Origin: Oscillatoria acuminata PCC 6304
GTDB lineage: Bacteria; Cyanobacteriota; Cyanobacteriia; Cyanobacteriales; Laspinemataceae
NCBI RefSeq assembly: GCF_000317105.1
Contig: NC_019693.1
Location: 186,001-250,000, forward strand
DNA: 64,000 nt
Reading direction: 5' to 3'
In this document: piece after piece, positions 18,120 through 27,444 of the stretch
Position numbering within the stretch: position 1 is the first letter of the stretch
Layout of the letters: each line of letters starts with the position of its first letter
The notes under the pieces: model-generated
What the model saw: the letters and a program-made list of their open reading frames with translations, nothing else
What the model was told of the DNA's origin: nothing
Databases searched by the model: none
Translations under genes and position numbers: made by a program

Positions 18120-18159
18120 CTAAATGTAGAGGCGATTCGCGAATCGCCTCTACATTTAG
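18120..18159. repeat. 40-bp perfect palindrome
   Basis: CTAAATGTAGAGGCGATTCG is followed immediately by its exact reverse complement, with no loop. It lies about 50 bp after the DUF4351 stop and could form a strong hairpin in RNA (terminator or stabiliser) or a cruciform in DNA. Related half-sites occur in the LamG gene repeats. Confidence 0.95.
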
Positions 18160-18248
18160 CCCAGGTTATCAAAATATGCTTAAGTCCTGACCCACCGGAA
18201 CCAGCTACTTGGGGATTTTTTCTAGCTATGTATTAGGAGGAAAATATC

Positions 18249-18560
18249 GTGGATAAAATCCTAAATCCTTTCACCCAGGCATTCTTGGAATCCCCTTGGG
18301 GTCAAGAAATTTTCAAGCAAGGATTGGAACAAGGACGCCAAGAAGGACGCCAAGAAGGACGCCAAGAAGCACGGCAAGAAGTAGTACGACGAATCATCCA
18401 ACGCCTGATCCGGCGTCGGTTTGGGGAAGTATCTGAAGCGGTTGAAGCGAACTTGCAATGGTTGAACCGGGAGCAATTAGAAAAGGTCGTGGACAGGCTG
18501 ATAGATGGGGATTCTTTGGAAGAATTGATGGCGGCTTTTCCTCCCGTGACTGACAATTAG
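18249..18560 (+). pseudogene. Duplicated 3' fragment of the DUF4351 gene
   Basis: From GTG 18249 the frame encodes 103 residues matching the last third of the neighbouring DUF4351 protein (ESPWGQEIFKQGLEQGRQEG ... LEELMAAFPP). The nucleotide match starts in the shared phrase GATTTTTTCTAGCTATGTAT before the start codon and continues past the stop through the palindrome. The nuclease-like core is absent, so it is a fragment left by a tandem duplication with a period near 450 bp. The GRQE motif has expanded to about four copies. It still has a TAGGAGGAAAATATC leader, so translation as a free DUF4351 domain is possible. Confidence 0.8.
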
Positions 18561-18577
18561 AATCGGGTTTTGTAGAG

Positions 18578-18613
18578 AAATGTAGAGGCGATTCGCGAAT
18601 CGCCTCTATATTT
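18578..18613. repeat. Second palindrome copy, one mismatch
   Basis: AAATGTAGAGGCGATTCG is followed by its reverse complement except for one C-to-T change (TCTATATTT in place of TCTACATTT). It is the duplicated partner of the palindrome at 18120-18159, in the same place relative to the duplicated gene tail. Confidence 0.9.
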
Positions 18614-18891
18614 CGGGTAATTTATCAAAATATGCGTAACTCGTGACCCACCCCAACCAGCTTGATGCCAATTTTTCGGCCCCTTTGCTGATCGCCAGGG
18701 CCCTCAGAAATGGGGTAGACTCATCTCCTAGCGCCCTGGGTCCCCAGCTTTCGGGGTCAGGGTCCCTCTGGAACTGCCGCAATTGCCATCAATTTTGGAG
18801 GGGTCCTGATGATTTTCCGTTCGTTTCCGTCAAAGGCTTGTGGCAAAATCGTAAGATAGATCAGTTGTAACCCGTTCACCTTATATTCCCG
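18614..18891 (+). promoter_or_regulatory. Upstream region of valS
   Basis: About 280 bp without a supported gene. It contains GC-rich phrases capable of hairpins (GGGTCCCCAGCTTTCGGGGTCAG and neighbours, near 18740-18765) within what would be the valS leader. No T-box is recognisable, and none is expected in cyanobacteria. Promoter elements could not be fixed with confidence. Confidence 0.4.
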
Positions 18892-21633
18892 ATGACTTCC
18901 ACCATTCCTAACTTACCGAGTCAATATGAACCCAAGACGACAGAAGCCAAGTGGCAGGCGTTTTGGGAAGAGAATCAGGTTTTTAAAGCGGACCCGAATC
19001 ACCCGGGAGAGCCTTACTGTATCATGATTCCCCCGCCCAATGTTACGGGTAGCTTACACATGGGACACGCCTTTGAAAGCGCCCTGATTGACGTGCTGGT
19101 GCGCTATCATCGCATGAAAGGGCGCAATACTCTGTGGCTGCCGGGGACCGATCATGCCAGTATTGCGGTTCAGACGATTTTGGAACGGCAATTGCGCGAA
19201 GAAGGCAAAACCCGGGATCAAGTGGGACGGGAGAAGTTCCTGGAACGCGCTTGGCAGTGGAAAGAAGAGTCGGGTAATACGATTACGAATCAGTTGCGCC
19301 GGTTGGGGGTTTCTGTTGATTGGACTCGCGAACGGTTTACGATGGATGAGGGTCTTTCCAAAGCGGTTCTGGAAGCATTTATCGCGTTGCATGACGAGGG
19401 ACTGATTTATCGCGGTAAATATATGGTGAACTGGTGTCCCGCGAGTCAGTCGGCGGTGTCGGATTTGGAGGTGGAACAGCGAGAAGTGAATGGTCATTTA
19501 TGGCACTTTCGCTATCCTCTGAGTGATGGTTCTGGATTTGTGGAGGTGGCGACGACTCGACCCGAAACAATGTTAGGCGATACGGCGGTGGCGGTGAATC
19601 CCAATGACGATCGCTACAAAGGGTTGATTGGGAAAATGTTAACGCTGCCGATTATGAATCGGGAAATTCCGATTGTGGGAGATGAGTTTGTTGATCCGAG
19701 TTTTGGGACGGGTTGTGTTAAAGTAACTCCGGCCCATGACCCGAATGATTTTGAAATGGGAATGCGGCATAATTTGCCGTTTATTACCATTATGAATAAA
19801 GATGGGTCATTGAATGAGAATGCCGGACCTTTTGCGGGACGCGATCGCCAGGATGCCAGAAAGGCGGTGGTGCAGCAGTTGGAGGCAGAAGGACTGCTGG
19901 TGAAGGTGGAGGAATATAAGCATACGGTTCCTTATAGCGATCGCGGTAAAGTGCCAGTCGAACCCCTGATTTCAACGCAGTGGTTTGTCAAAATCGACTC
20001 TCTTTCCAGTCGCGCCTTGACGTTCCTGGATGAGGAAAATTCCCCTCGGTTTGTCCCCGATCGCTGGACGAAAGTCTATCGGGATTGGTTAGAAAAACTC
20101 AAAGATTGGTGTATCTCTCGTCAACTCTGGTGGGGACATCAAATTCCCGCTTGGTATGCCATTAGTGAAACCGGAGGCATGATTGCCGATGATACGCCCT
20201 TTGTTGTCGCAAAATCCGCTGAGGAAGCCACCGCTAAACTAAAAGAACAATTTGGAGAAACCGTCCAAATTCAACAAGACCCGGATGTTTTGGATACTTG
20301 GTTTTCTTCGGGATTATGGCCGTTTTCGACCTTGGGATGGCCTGACAAAACCGAAGATTTGAATACCTATTATCCCACCACTACCCTGGTTACAGGCTTT
20401 GATATCATCTTTTTCTGGGTGGCGCGGATGACGATGATGGCGGGACATTTTACAGGCAAAATGCCATTTAAAGATGTTTATATTCATGGATTAGTCCGGG
20501 ATGAAAACAACAAGAAAATGTCCAAGTCTGCGGGAAATGGGATTGACCCCTTGCTGTTGATTGAAAAATATGGGACCGATTCTCTCCGTTATACCTTAAT
20601 TCGGGAAGTTGTCGGGGCGGGTCAAGATATTCGCTTGGAATATAATCGGACAACGGATGAGTCTGCCTCGGTGGAAGCATCGCGGAATTTCACGAATAAA
20701 CTGTGGAATGCGGCGCGGTTTGTGATGATGAATTTGGAGGGACAGACGCCGCAACAGTTGGGGAATCCCGGGGAGAATGCGGCAGGATTGGAACTGTGCG
20801 ATCGCTGGATTTTGTCGCGCTATTATCACACAGTGCAGCAAACCTGTGAGGCAGTCGATACCTACGGATTAGGGGATGCTGCCAAAACTTTGTATGAGTT
20901 TATTTGGGGTGATTTCTGCGATTGGTATATTGAATTAGTCAAGTCGCGGTTACAGGGAGAAGATGCGGCTTCCCGACGAGTGGCGCAACAAACCCTTGCT
21001 TTCGTTTTAGAGGGAATTCTCAAATTACTCCATCCGTTTATTCCTCATATTACCGAGGAAATTTGGCATACGTTAACTCAAGCGGAGTCAACGGCATCTT
21101 TAGCTGTGCAAGCCTATCCCGAATCCGATGCAAATTTGATGGATGGCGAATTAGAATCCGAGTTTCAGTTACTGATTGGTGCAATTCGGACCATTCGGAA
21201 TTTACGCGCTGAGGTGGAGATTAAACCCGGGGCAAAAATTAAGGCAATTTTGCAAAGTGACAGCGACAAAGAACGGGATATTCTCCAGCGAGGGGAATCT
21301 TATATTGAAGGGTTAGCCAAAGTTGAAAACTTGACGATTACCCCTGCTTTAGCGGAAGAACCAGAACAAACCATTGCTGGAGTGGTGGGAACTGTTCAAG
21401 TTTTAGTGCCTTTAGCGGGAGTGGTGGATATCGAACAACTCTGTGCCAAACTAGAGAAAAGTTTGGGTAAAATTGAGGGAGAAGTCAAATCTATTTCTGG
21501 ACGATTATCTAATTCTAAATTCGTGGATAAAGCCCCGCCGGAAGTGGTCCAAGGGGCGCGGGATAACCTCGCAGAAGCGGAAAAACAGGCGGAAATTTTA
21601 CGCGATCGCCTCCGTCAATTAAGAGGGGAATAA
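18892..21633 (+). CDS. valS: Valyl-tRNA synthetase
   Basis: 913 residues, normal for the bacterial enzyme. Class I signatures are present: HIGH variant [20 protein letters not shown] near residue 45, KMSKS in [20 protein letters not shown]-type context near residue 545, and the editing (CP1) domain with [32 protein letters not shown] is typical of ValS. The last ~70 residues form the coiled-coil arm ([20 protein letters not shown]). It charges tRNA-Val and hydrolyses mis-activated threonine. Start ATG 18892. No partner gene is overlapped. Confidence 0.98.
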   Translation: MTSTIPNLPSQYEPKTTEAKWQAFWEENQVFKADPNHPGEPYCIMIPPPNVTGSLHMGHAFESALIDVLVRYHRMKGRNTLWLPGTDHASIAVQTILERQLREEGKTRDQVGREKFLERAWQWKEESGNTITNQLRRLGVSVDWTRERFTMDEGLSKAVLEAFIALHDEGLIYRGKYMVNWCPASQSAVSDLEVEQREVNGHLWHFRYPLSDGSGFVEVATTRPETMLGDTAVAVNPNDDRYKGLIGKMLTLPIMNREIPIVGDEFVDPSFGTGCVKVTPAHDPNDFEMGMRHNLPFITIMNKDGSLNENAGPFAGRDRQDARKAVVQQLEAEGLLVKVEEYKHTVPYSDRGKVPVEPLISTQWFVKIDSLSSRALTFLDEENSPRFVPDRWTKVYRDWLEKLKDWCISRQLWWGHQIPAWYAISETGGMIADDTPFVVAKSAEEATAKLKEQFGETVQIQQDPDVLDTWFSSGLWPFSTLGWPDKTEDLNTYYPTTTLVTGFDIIFFWVARMTMMAGHFTGKMPFKDVYIHGLVRDENNKKMSKSAGNGIDPLLLIEKYGTDSLRYTLIREVVGAGQDIRLEYNRTTDESASVEASRNFTNKLWNAARFVMMNLEGQTPQQLGNPGENAAGLELCDRWILSRYYHTVQQTCEAVDTYGLGDAAKTLYEFIWGDFCDWYIELVKSRLQGEDAASRRVAQQTLAFVLEGILKLLHPFIPHITEEIWHTLTQAESTASLAVQAYPESDANLMDGELESEFQLLIGAIRTIRNLRAEVEIKPGAKIKAILQSDSDKERDILQRGESYIEGLAKVENLTITPALAEEPEQTIAGVVGTVQVLVPLAGVVDIEQLCAKLEKSLGKIEGEVKSISGRLSNSKFVDKAPPEVVQGARDNLAEAEKQAEILRDRLRQLRGE

Positions 21634-21764
21634 TCCCGAATAGCCCTAGATTGTTGTGTGGGTTCTCCCTCCAGTCCTCTCCCCAAAATCCAGGGGAGGG
21701 CGATCGGGATAAACCCCAACGATTCTCGCCCATTCCCATCCATCACCCATTCAAGCAGACTGTG

Positions 21765-22256
21765 ATGATATACTTAGCTCAGGTGCAAAAAAAAGGATTC
21801 TTAGGCAAAACAGGGTTGCGACTATTAGCCTGTCAAAAATCTGGAGATATCTGGGCTTTGGTGTCGGAAACTGAACCAATCATCACCCCGGAAGCAAATC
21901 CGTTTGGCGAGGGAATCCTGGTGTTAGCGGATATTACCACCGGGGGACAAATTCGCACGATCAATGAGGCGACGGAATGGGCGATTCATCTTATTCAACA
22001 ATATTTGACCAAAGGATTGACGCCCGATTTTTTAGAGGAACAGGCGGATGAAATTGAAAAATGGCGACAATCTTTGACCTTGCAAAGTCAGGAACTCTCC
22101 CGTCGTTCTATTGAATTAGAAGCCCGCCGAGACCAACTGCAAACGTTAGAAGAAAAGCTCAAAAAAGAAGAACGTCGCTTGGAAATATTGGCTCAAAAGT
22201 TGGAAGGGTCTGGGGAGGATAGCAGCGATCAGAAGGGGGAAAATGAAGCAAAATAA
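21765..22256 (+). CDS. Conserved cyanobacterial coiled-coil protein
   Basis: 163 residues from ATG 21765 (MIYLAQVQKKGFLGKTGLRL); the upstream frame to 21651 reads through a GC-rich repeat and is unlikely to be translated. Residues 1-85 form a compact mixed domain (LLACQKSGDIWALVSETEPI). Residues 95-150 are a charged coiled coil (RRDQLQTLEEKLKKEERRLE). I do not recognise a characterised family; similar proteins are annotated as hypothetical in cyanobacteria. It follows valS by about 130 bp and may share its transcript. Confidence 0.75.
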   Translation: MIYLAQVQKKGFLGKTGLRLLACQKSGDIWALVSETEPIITPEANPFGEGILVLADITTGGQIRTINEATEWAIHLIQQYLTKGLTPDFLEEQADEIEKWRQSLTLQSQELSRRSIELEARRDQLQTLEEKLKKEERRLEILAQKLEGSGEDSSDQKGENEAK

Positions 22257-22284
22257 AACAATTTGACTTTAAGATAACACCTTC

Positions 22285-22411
22285 ATGCTTAGGGGAGCAT
22301 CTCAATTTGGCAAAGAGACCTAACCCCCGGTGCCCCCTTCCCTACGAGGGAAGGGGGAGCAAGAAGTATAAATTCCCCTTTGAGGCCAAATTGAGATGCT
22401 CCCCATGCTTA
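22285..22411. mobile_element. Small MITE with 20-bp inverted repeats and 7-bp target duplication
   Basis: GGGGAGCATCTCAATTTGGC at 22292-22311 is exactly repeated in inverse orientation at 22385-22404. ATGCTTA flanks both ends directly (22285-22291 and 22405-22411), as expected for a 7-bp target-site duplication. The 113-bp element carries an internal GC-rich hairpin (CCCCTTCCCTACGAGGGAAG) and no gene. The right duplication includes the stop codon of the minus-strand gene ending at 22409. It may also act as a bidirectional terminator between the converging genes. Confidence 0.85.
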
Positions 22412-23851
22412 GGGCGTGGGTAGGGGGAGTTGACTGGGATTGATACGGGCCCTGGGTTGAGAGATGATGGCTAGGGGGTCGCCGATGGTGGTGATTTTCC
22501 AGGGTGGGGAGTCGAGTTGACGGGCGGCAATCAGGAACGGGGTGGTTCGTTTGAGACGGCGGGCGAGGAGAGAGGGGGGGATAAAGGCATTTAAGAAGGG
22601 TTCATGGACACTGCCTACATATAAATATGCGCCATTTTCTAGCCAGCGACCCGCGACGGTATTGCGATCGCCTGGAGTGGTGGCGGACCAACTGTGAATA
22701 AAATGCACGATCGCCGGATATTTCAGTTGCGGAATATCCTCTACCGAAGCATCTCCTCCTCCTGCCGCAAATACGGTAGACATTCCTTTAGAATTCACCC
22801 AAATTGTATCAAAATTTAGGTCTGTTTCCCCCAGTTGTTTCCAGGTTTGAACTGTCGATTGGGGTCGTTGAATCACCTGAACATTCAGGCCAATTTCTGA
22901 GACCAAAACCGCTGCTTGGTTCATTTCATATTGAATCCAGGGTTCTTCTTTAGGATAGCTATCATAAAATAGGGCAGTTTCCGCATCAATAAAAATGGCA
23001 GACATGGCTTGATAAACCGACCGGGCGGCAGACCCATAAATCCAGCCGACGGCTGCCCAGCGATCGCCGGTTTCATGGCGTCCTAATCCATCGGTGACGG
23101 CTAAATCTACGTTGGTATTTTCAGGAGATTCATATTTAACCGCTAATTCTTTGACCAGGGTCACGGTATCGAGCGCATCTCCCAGGGTATCGTAGGCATA
23201 GCCCGTCCCTTTGACCAGAGTTTCTATCTGGGTTTTTAAAACCGTCCAAGTAGCTTGGTCTAAGCGTTCATTAACTTGTCCAAAATCCCCTTCTAAAAAC
23301 ACCAAAGGCTGACCGCGATCGCTGGCTAAAGCGACTGCCGCAGGCCATGCGGGGTCCGTGGGAGAGGTGACGACTGCACCTGGGGGTTCCCATCCCAAAT
23401 TGTCCCATTGGCTGTTGAGGGAAAAGCGATTAGGGGCATCCCAGGCCGCAGCAACAGCATTTTGCATCCCTTGTCGCAATGCCAAACCCGTGGGTAAGGG
23501 CGTATTAACTGCCGGTAAGCGAACGATTTCTGCCGGTTGGAAGCGATCGAGAAATAGTTGGGTATATTGAGTATCTTCGATTAAAATCGGCCAACGACCT
23601 TGGAGACTCCATTGGCTAATGGCGGACAGAAAGGTTGCCTCATTAGGAACGAGGACCACGCGGTTCACAGTCGGAACGCGATCGCGCAATGTGGCAATTT
23701 TTAGCCCACTTTGGACGGCCCAAGGTTCATTTTTGGCTGATTGGGGTAAGGCAAAGGGTTTCGGTTCTATGGATCTATAAATCCACCAAGACCCAGGGAC
23801 CATAACAACGATTGCCAGACAGCACCATTCTAATATCCAGCGCTTGCCCAT
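22409..23851 (-). CDS. Conserved membrane-anchored/secreted protein of unknown function
   Basis: 480 residues. The N terminus has a hydrophobic segment at residues ~5-25 (LEWCCLAIVVMVPGSWWIYR) after a basic start, so the protein is probably anchored with its bulk outside the cytoplasm. The rest is a globular alpha/beta protein (VNRVVLVPNEATFLSAISQW, RWPILIEDTQYTQLFLDRFQ, YLYVGSVHEPFLNAFIPP) with no motif I recognise. Its stop codon lies in the target duplication of the adjacent MITE. Probably a cyanobacterial lineage-specific family. Confidence 0.75.
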   Translation of the reverse strand: MGKRWILEWCCLAIVVMVPGSWWIYRSIEPKPFALPQSAKNEPWAVQSGLKIATLRDRVPTVNRVVLVPNEATFLSAISQWSLQGRWPILIEDTQYTQLFLDRFQPAEIVRLPAVNTPLPTGLALRQGMQNAVAAAWDAPNRFSLNSQWDNLGWEPPGAVVTSPTDPAWPAAVALASDRGQPLVFLEGDFGQVNERLDQATWTVLKTQIETLVKGTGYAYDTLGDALDTVTLVKELAVKYESPENTNVDLAVTDGLGRHETGDRWAAVGWIYGSAARSVYQAMSAIFIDAETALFYDSYPKEEPWIQYEMNQAAVLVSEIGLNVQVIQRPQSTVQTWKQLGETDLNFDTIWVNSKGMSTVFAAGGGDASVEDIPQLKYPAIVHFIHSWSATTPGDRNTVAGRWLENGAYLYVGSVHEPFLNAFIPPSLLARRLKRTTPFLIAARQLDSPPWKITTIGDPLAIISQPRARINPSQLPLPTP

Positions 23852-24120
23852 GTTTTTAAGAAAAGAGTAGGGGGGATAGAAGCGATCGCACTGCGGATTG
23901 CGATTCGGTAATTCATCCGTTTGGGACCCGCTATTACATTATCGAACGCTTTGACGAAAAATTTGCCTTAGACCGGAAAAAACCCTGTAACCGCTGACAG
24001 TCAAAGGAAACTGGCCTGATCAACCTCGGAGGTTTACCGAAAGTCCAGCAATTTTGGGACTCAGGGATGTCAAGATCGAGGATGAAATGAAGAACGGTCC
24101 TCCATACTTGACTCAAACCT

Positions 24121-25653
24121 ATGTCAGAACTGCCACTCTCGATCGCCCAGCATTATCACGATCGCACCAAATACGATCCCGATACCCTAGGGGCCAAAAA
24201 TCATCAACTGGATTGGGAAAATCAGCCGGTCCCCTTCAAAGAATATAAAATCGGGGCCACCATTGACCTCAAACCCTATCTGAAAAAAGAACCCGATGGC
24301 GGCAAAGATGTCGCCCGCAAGGGGTTGAATCGACTATCACGGTTGCTATTTTGCACCTATGGATTAACCGCGAAACTGGCAACCATGACCGGAAGTCAAA
24401 TCTATTTAAGATCCGCACCCTCTGCCGGAGGACTGTACCCCGCCGAACTGTATTTAATCTCCAAGGGAACCCCCCAATTGCCCCCAGGTTTGTATAACTA
24501 TCAAGCCCGAAATCATTCTTTAATTCGATTTTGGGATAGCGATGTGTGGCCGACCTTACAATCGGCCACCTTTTGGCATCCGGCGTTAGAACATACTAAA
24601 CTGGCGATCGCCACCAGTGCAGTGTTCTTTCGGTCCGCTTGGCGTTACCAAGACCGCGCCTATCGCCGGATTTTTCTGGATACAGGGCATCTGTTAGGTA
24701 ATCTCGAACTGGCGGCATCCTTAACCGACTATCGACCTCACCCCATCGCCGGATTTCACGATGATGCACTCAACGAGTTGCTTTACCTCGACCCCACCCA
24801 GGAATCTTTGATTACTTTTATCCCCTTGGCGGATTTGCTAGATATCGACCAAAACCTGCCGAAATATCGCACCGCCTTACCTTCGGATACCCAGACGGAC
24901 TATCCCACAATTCCTGATGGAGAATTGCTGGGATACTGCCATGAAGTGACCAAAATCAACTCAGACAAGACCGGAATTGGGGGATGGTCTCTCAGCGATC
25001 AGGAAGAATCCGAGGAGGATAAATATAACTTCCCCTTCTGTAGTAAAGTCTCGACCAAAACCCGCCCAATTGACTGGCGAACTAATTTAGAAGGTCTGGA
25101 AAATACAATTTTGAAACGGCGTTCAACTCGCGCCTATTCCGGTGCACCGCTGTCCTTTGATGAACTCAAGGCATTGTTGGATTTCACCTATCATTCAGAA
25201 CATTACACCTATCAGAATTTAGATGCATATCCCGACTTTTTTGATTTAGAGGATATTCAAACCTTTATTGCCGTTTCATCGGTAACAGGTTTAGATGAAG
25301 GCTGTTATTATTACGCCCCAAAAGCGGAGGAACTGCGACAAGTGCGGTTTAAAAATTTCCGCCGGGAATTGCATTATCTCTGTTTAGGCCAAGATTTGGG
25401 ACGAGATGCCTCGGCGTTGGTGTTTCATACGGCAGATTTAAAGAAGGCGATCGCAAAATATGGCGATCGGGTTTATCGGTACTTGCATCTGGATGCGGGA
25501 CATTTGGGACAACGGCTGAATTTGGGGGCGATTTATATGGGATTAGGAGTCAGTGGCATCGGAGGATTTTTTGACGATCGCGTGAATGAAGTCCTCGGCA
25601 TTCCTGCGGATGAAGCGGTCCTCTATATCACCACCCTCGGCCAACCTCGATAG
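24121..25653 (+). CDS. SagB/ThcOx-family dehydrogenase with two nitroreductase-like halves
   Basis: 510 residues. The first half has RLLFCTYGLTAKL, RSAPSAGGLYPAELYLISKG and a C-terminal GNLELAASL region. The second half begins ILKRRSTRAYSGAPLSFDEL and ends DAGHLGQRLNLGAIYMGLGV with GIGGFFDDRVNEVLGIP. SagB-type proteins are FMN-dependent oxidases that form thiazole/oxazole rings in RiPP pathways. The double-domain cyanobacterial version usually stands alone and its substrate is unknown. No precursor peptide or YcaO gene is visible here, so RiPP synthesis is not supported locally. Confidence 0.88.
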   Translation: MSELPLSIAQHYHDRTKYDPDTLGAKNHQLDWENQPVPFKEYKIGATIDLKPYLKKEPDGGKDVARKGLNRLSRLLFCTYGLTAKLATMTGSQIYLRSAPSAGGLYPAELYLISKGTPQLPPGLYNYQARNHSLIRFWDSDVWPTLQSATFWHPALEHTKLAIATSAVFFRSAWRYQDRAYRRIFLDTGHLLGNLELAASLTDYRPHPIAGFHDDALNELLYLDPTQESLITFIPLADLLDIDQNLPKYRTALPSDTQTDYPTIPDGELLGYCHEVTKINSDKTGIGGWSLSDQEESEEDKYNFPFCSKVSTKTRPIDWRTNLEGLENTILKRRSTRAYSGAPLSFDELKALLDFTYHSEHYTYQNLDAYPDFFDLEDIQTFIAVSSVTGLDEGCYYYAPKAEELRQVRFKNFRRELHYLCLGQDLGRDASALVFHTADLKKAIAKYGDRVYRYLHLDAGHLGQRLNLGAIYMGLGVSGIGGFFDDRVNEVLGIPADEAVLYITTLGQPR

Positions 25654-25663
25654 GTTGCAACAA

Positions 25664-25686
25664 CCGGCGGGGGTTTTAACCCCCGC
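25664..25686 (+). terminator. GC-rich hairpin after the SagB-like gene
   Basis: GGCGGGGGTT pairs with AACCCCCGCC across a two-base loop, 11 bp after the stop. A second stem AGTCGGTT/AACCGACT follows about 12 bp later. No long T-run is present, so it may be a REP-type element that also ends transcription. Copies of GAAACCGGGTTTCT follow at about 25780-25890. Confidence 0.55.
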
Positions 25687-25779
25687 CTAATAGCTAAAGT
25701 CGGTTGAAACCGACTAAAAACACTACTAAAATATAAGACTTGCAGCAACAACCGGCGGGGGTTAAAACTGACACAGAAA

Positions 25780-25920
25780 CCCGGTTCCTTTAGCTTGGGA
25801 GTTAACGGTGAGGGTCAGAAACCGGGTTTCTTATCCAGATTTTTGCTAAGTTGCAGAAGTTGATGCAGAAACCCGGTTTCTGGGAGTGTTTTTTGAGCGG
25901 TGCTAGAGATGTAAAGAAAC
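25780..25920. repeat. Cluster of GAAACC(C/G)GGTTTC palindromes
   Basis: Three copies of the short palindrome (CAGAAACCCGGTTCC, AGAAACCGGGTTTCTT, CAGAAACCCGGTTTCTG) lie between the SagB-like gene and the toxin-antitoxin island. The same motif punctuates the island at 26.76, 28.0, 28.9, 29.8 and 30.8 kb. Confidence 0.75.
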
Positions 25921-25927
25921 CCGCTTT

Positions 25928-26416
25928 TTATTCTTCTTCGGCCAAGGATAAAATCTCCTGATAGAGTTGCGAACTCACTCGAAAATTTGCGTCACGGATG
26001 AGGCTATTCATCACGGGTTTAACTTCCCCAATTAATTGGCTATGTTTAGCCCGGATTAAGATTCCCAGGATGCCAATGATGGGGATTCCCAATTTTTTGG
26101 CTTCTCGCCGTCCTAAACGCTCATCAATCAGCAAGCTATCGGCTTTCAGTTCAACCGCTAGGCCGATCGCATAAGATTCACCCGGATCCAGTCCTTGCGT
26201 GCGCTGTAATTGTTCGGCTAGAGAGGAATCATTGAGGAATTGAATTTGAATCCATTGCTGGGACAAAATATGGCTGATTCTGGAGTCAGGGGCGACTGCC
26301 AACTCATCCGCAACAACTGGGGGAATGATTACCCTCTGGTAGAGTTGCTTTAACAGGCTCAAATGGTTAATTAGGGCAAGGTTACACAGAGATGATGTAT
26401 CGCTAACGACAATCAT
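25928..26416 (-). CDS. DUF3368 PIN-like toxin
   Basis: 162 residues. The PIN-type start IVVSDTSSLCNLALINHLSL supplies the first Asp; a Glu follows in PPVVADELAV, and DPGESYAIGLA and SLLIDERLGRREAKKLGI supply later acids. DUF3368 proteins are predicted nucleases paired with UPF0175 proteins. Its ATG overlaps the stop of the UPF0175 gene by 4 bp, the normal layout of such a pair. RNA cleavage is inferred from the fold. Confidence 0.85.
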   Translation of the reverse strand: MIVVSDTSSLCNLALINHLSLLKQLYQRVIIPPVVADELAVAPDSRISHILSQQWIQIQFLNDSSLAEQLQRTQGLDPGESYAIGLAVELKADSLLIDERLGRREAKKLGIPIIGILGILIRAKHSQLIGEVKPVMNSLIRDANFRVSSQLYQEILSLAEEE

Positions 26417-26664
26417 AACCAGCCTTGCTCACGCAGATATTGGATGTCTTCCTGAAAGTCTTCAACATCGTAGTGAATACAGATGCCACGACTCGCAATC
26501 AGTTTTTGAAATTCTATCACATGAAGTCCCGCGATTTTGCTGGCGCGACCGAGGGAAATGCGTTCTTGTTGGAACAAAGCGATCGCAATTTCTCGCAACC
26601 AGTCCGATTCGGTAAACTGGCTAGTTTGAGCGATGTCATCAGGAATCTCAAGGGTCAGTTGCAT
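26413..26664 (-). CDS. UPF0175 antitoxin-like protein
   Basis: 83 residues from ATG 26664 (MQLTLEIPDDIAQ); ATG 26691 upstream would add nine unlike residues. UPF0175 signatures are WLREIAIALFQQERISLGRA and SKIAGLHVIEFQKLIASRGI, a helix-turn-helix-like segment, followed by YDVEDFQEDIQYL. It probably neutralises and regulates the DUF3368 protein encoded next to it. First of two such pairs in tandem. Confidence 0.87.
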   Translation of the reverse strand: MQLTLEIPDDIAQTSQFTESDWLREIAIALFQQERISLGRASKIAGLHVIEFQKLIASRGICIHYDVEDFQEDIQYLREQGWL

Positions 26665-26695
26665 AAGGCGATGGGTTAGGCATGGATTCACCTTC

Positions 26696-27148
26696 TCATT
26701 GTAGCAAGGTGCAACTCACCGGGTTTCTCAGTTTGACTTGTAAGGGGTTCGGGTAAAAGAAACTGGGTTTCTGGCAGTCTCTCGATTCCTTTAAAATGCC
26801 TAATAACCCAATAATTTGAAGCCCTTGTTTTTGCGCCGCTTGACGAGCCGCTAAATCATCGACAATGAGTAAATTGGCACCCATTGATAGCGCCAACAGG
26901 ATAGCTGCTTGTTCACCCCGATGGAGGCGTTTTAAGTCGGGTTGATTCATGGGGGGTGTCTGCTGAATTTGTAACCAGGGAGGAGGAGCAGCAATCCAGG
27001 TTTTTAAAGGTGATGGCGCACCGATCGCCTGCATTTCTTCAGCGACAATATCAGGGATAATGATTCGGTTGTAAAGGCGTGGGAGTAGCTCAATTTGATG
27101 GATCAGGATTAGGTAAAGAATGGGTGATGTATCGCAAACAACAATCAT
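26696..27148 (-). CDS. DUF3368 PIN-like toxin, second pair
   Basis: 150 residues. The start IVVCDTSPILYLILIHQIEL, the middle HRGEQAAILLALSMGANLLI and VDDLAARQAAQKQGLQIIGL match the DUF3368 family. The last ~20 residues read through a GAAACCGGGTTTCT-type repeat (tail QKPSFFYPNPLQVKLRNPV), so the native C terminus has probably been replaced or lost. It overlaps the upstream UPF0175 stop by 4 bp. Confidence 0.8.
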   Translation of the reverse strand: MIVVCDTSPILYLILIHQIELLPRLYNRIIIPDIVAEEMQAIGAPSPLKTWIAAPPPWLQIQQTPPMNQPDLKRLHRGEQAAILLALSMGANLLIVDDLAARQAAQKQGLQIIGLLGILKESRDCQKPSFFYPNPLQVKLRNPVSCTLLQ

Positions 27149-27420
27149 CGAATGTTTGACTGATTATGTAGGGTGTTGATGGTTTGCAAGTCTTGGTCAA
27201 AATCAGCGATGGTGTAGTGATAATAGGCTCCTTTTTGCTTGAGGAAATCATCAACTGCAAAACGGTCAAGGTTGAGGATCTGGCCAACTTCAGCAGCGGT
27301 AATATGTTGGGATTGGTAGGCTTCAATGACGAGGGTTTCGAGAATGCGCTCAGAAAAGTTATCCAGGTTGGGCTGGAGTTGTTGAATGTATTCGTCGGGA
27401 ATCTCGATGGTGATTTGCAT
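27145..27420 (-). CDS. UPF0175 antitoxin-like protein, second pair
   Basis: 91 residues starting MQITIEIPDEYIQQLQ. The UPF0175 pattern is clear (TAAEVGQILNLDRFAVDDFL, then KGAYYHYTIADFDQDLQ). It is clearly diverged from the first pair's antitoxin, so the two pairs did not arise by recent local duplication. It is followed by its DUF3368 gene with a 4-bp overlap. Confidence 0.86.
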   Translation of the reverse strand: MQITIEIPDEYIQQLQPNLDNFSERILETLVIEAYQSQHITAAEVGQILNLDRFAVDDFLKQKGAYYHYTIADFDQDLQTINTLHNQSNIR

Positions 27421-27444
27421 CGTATGTTCTGGGGGATGTTTTTT

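Noticed and set aside
24121-25653. Thiazole/oxazole-modified RiPP cluster around the SagB-like gene
   Set aside because: No YcaO, precursor peptide or transporter gene is adjacent.
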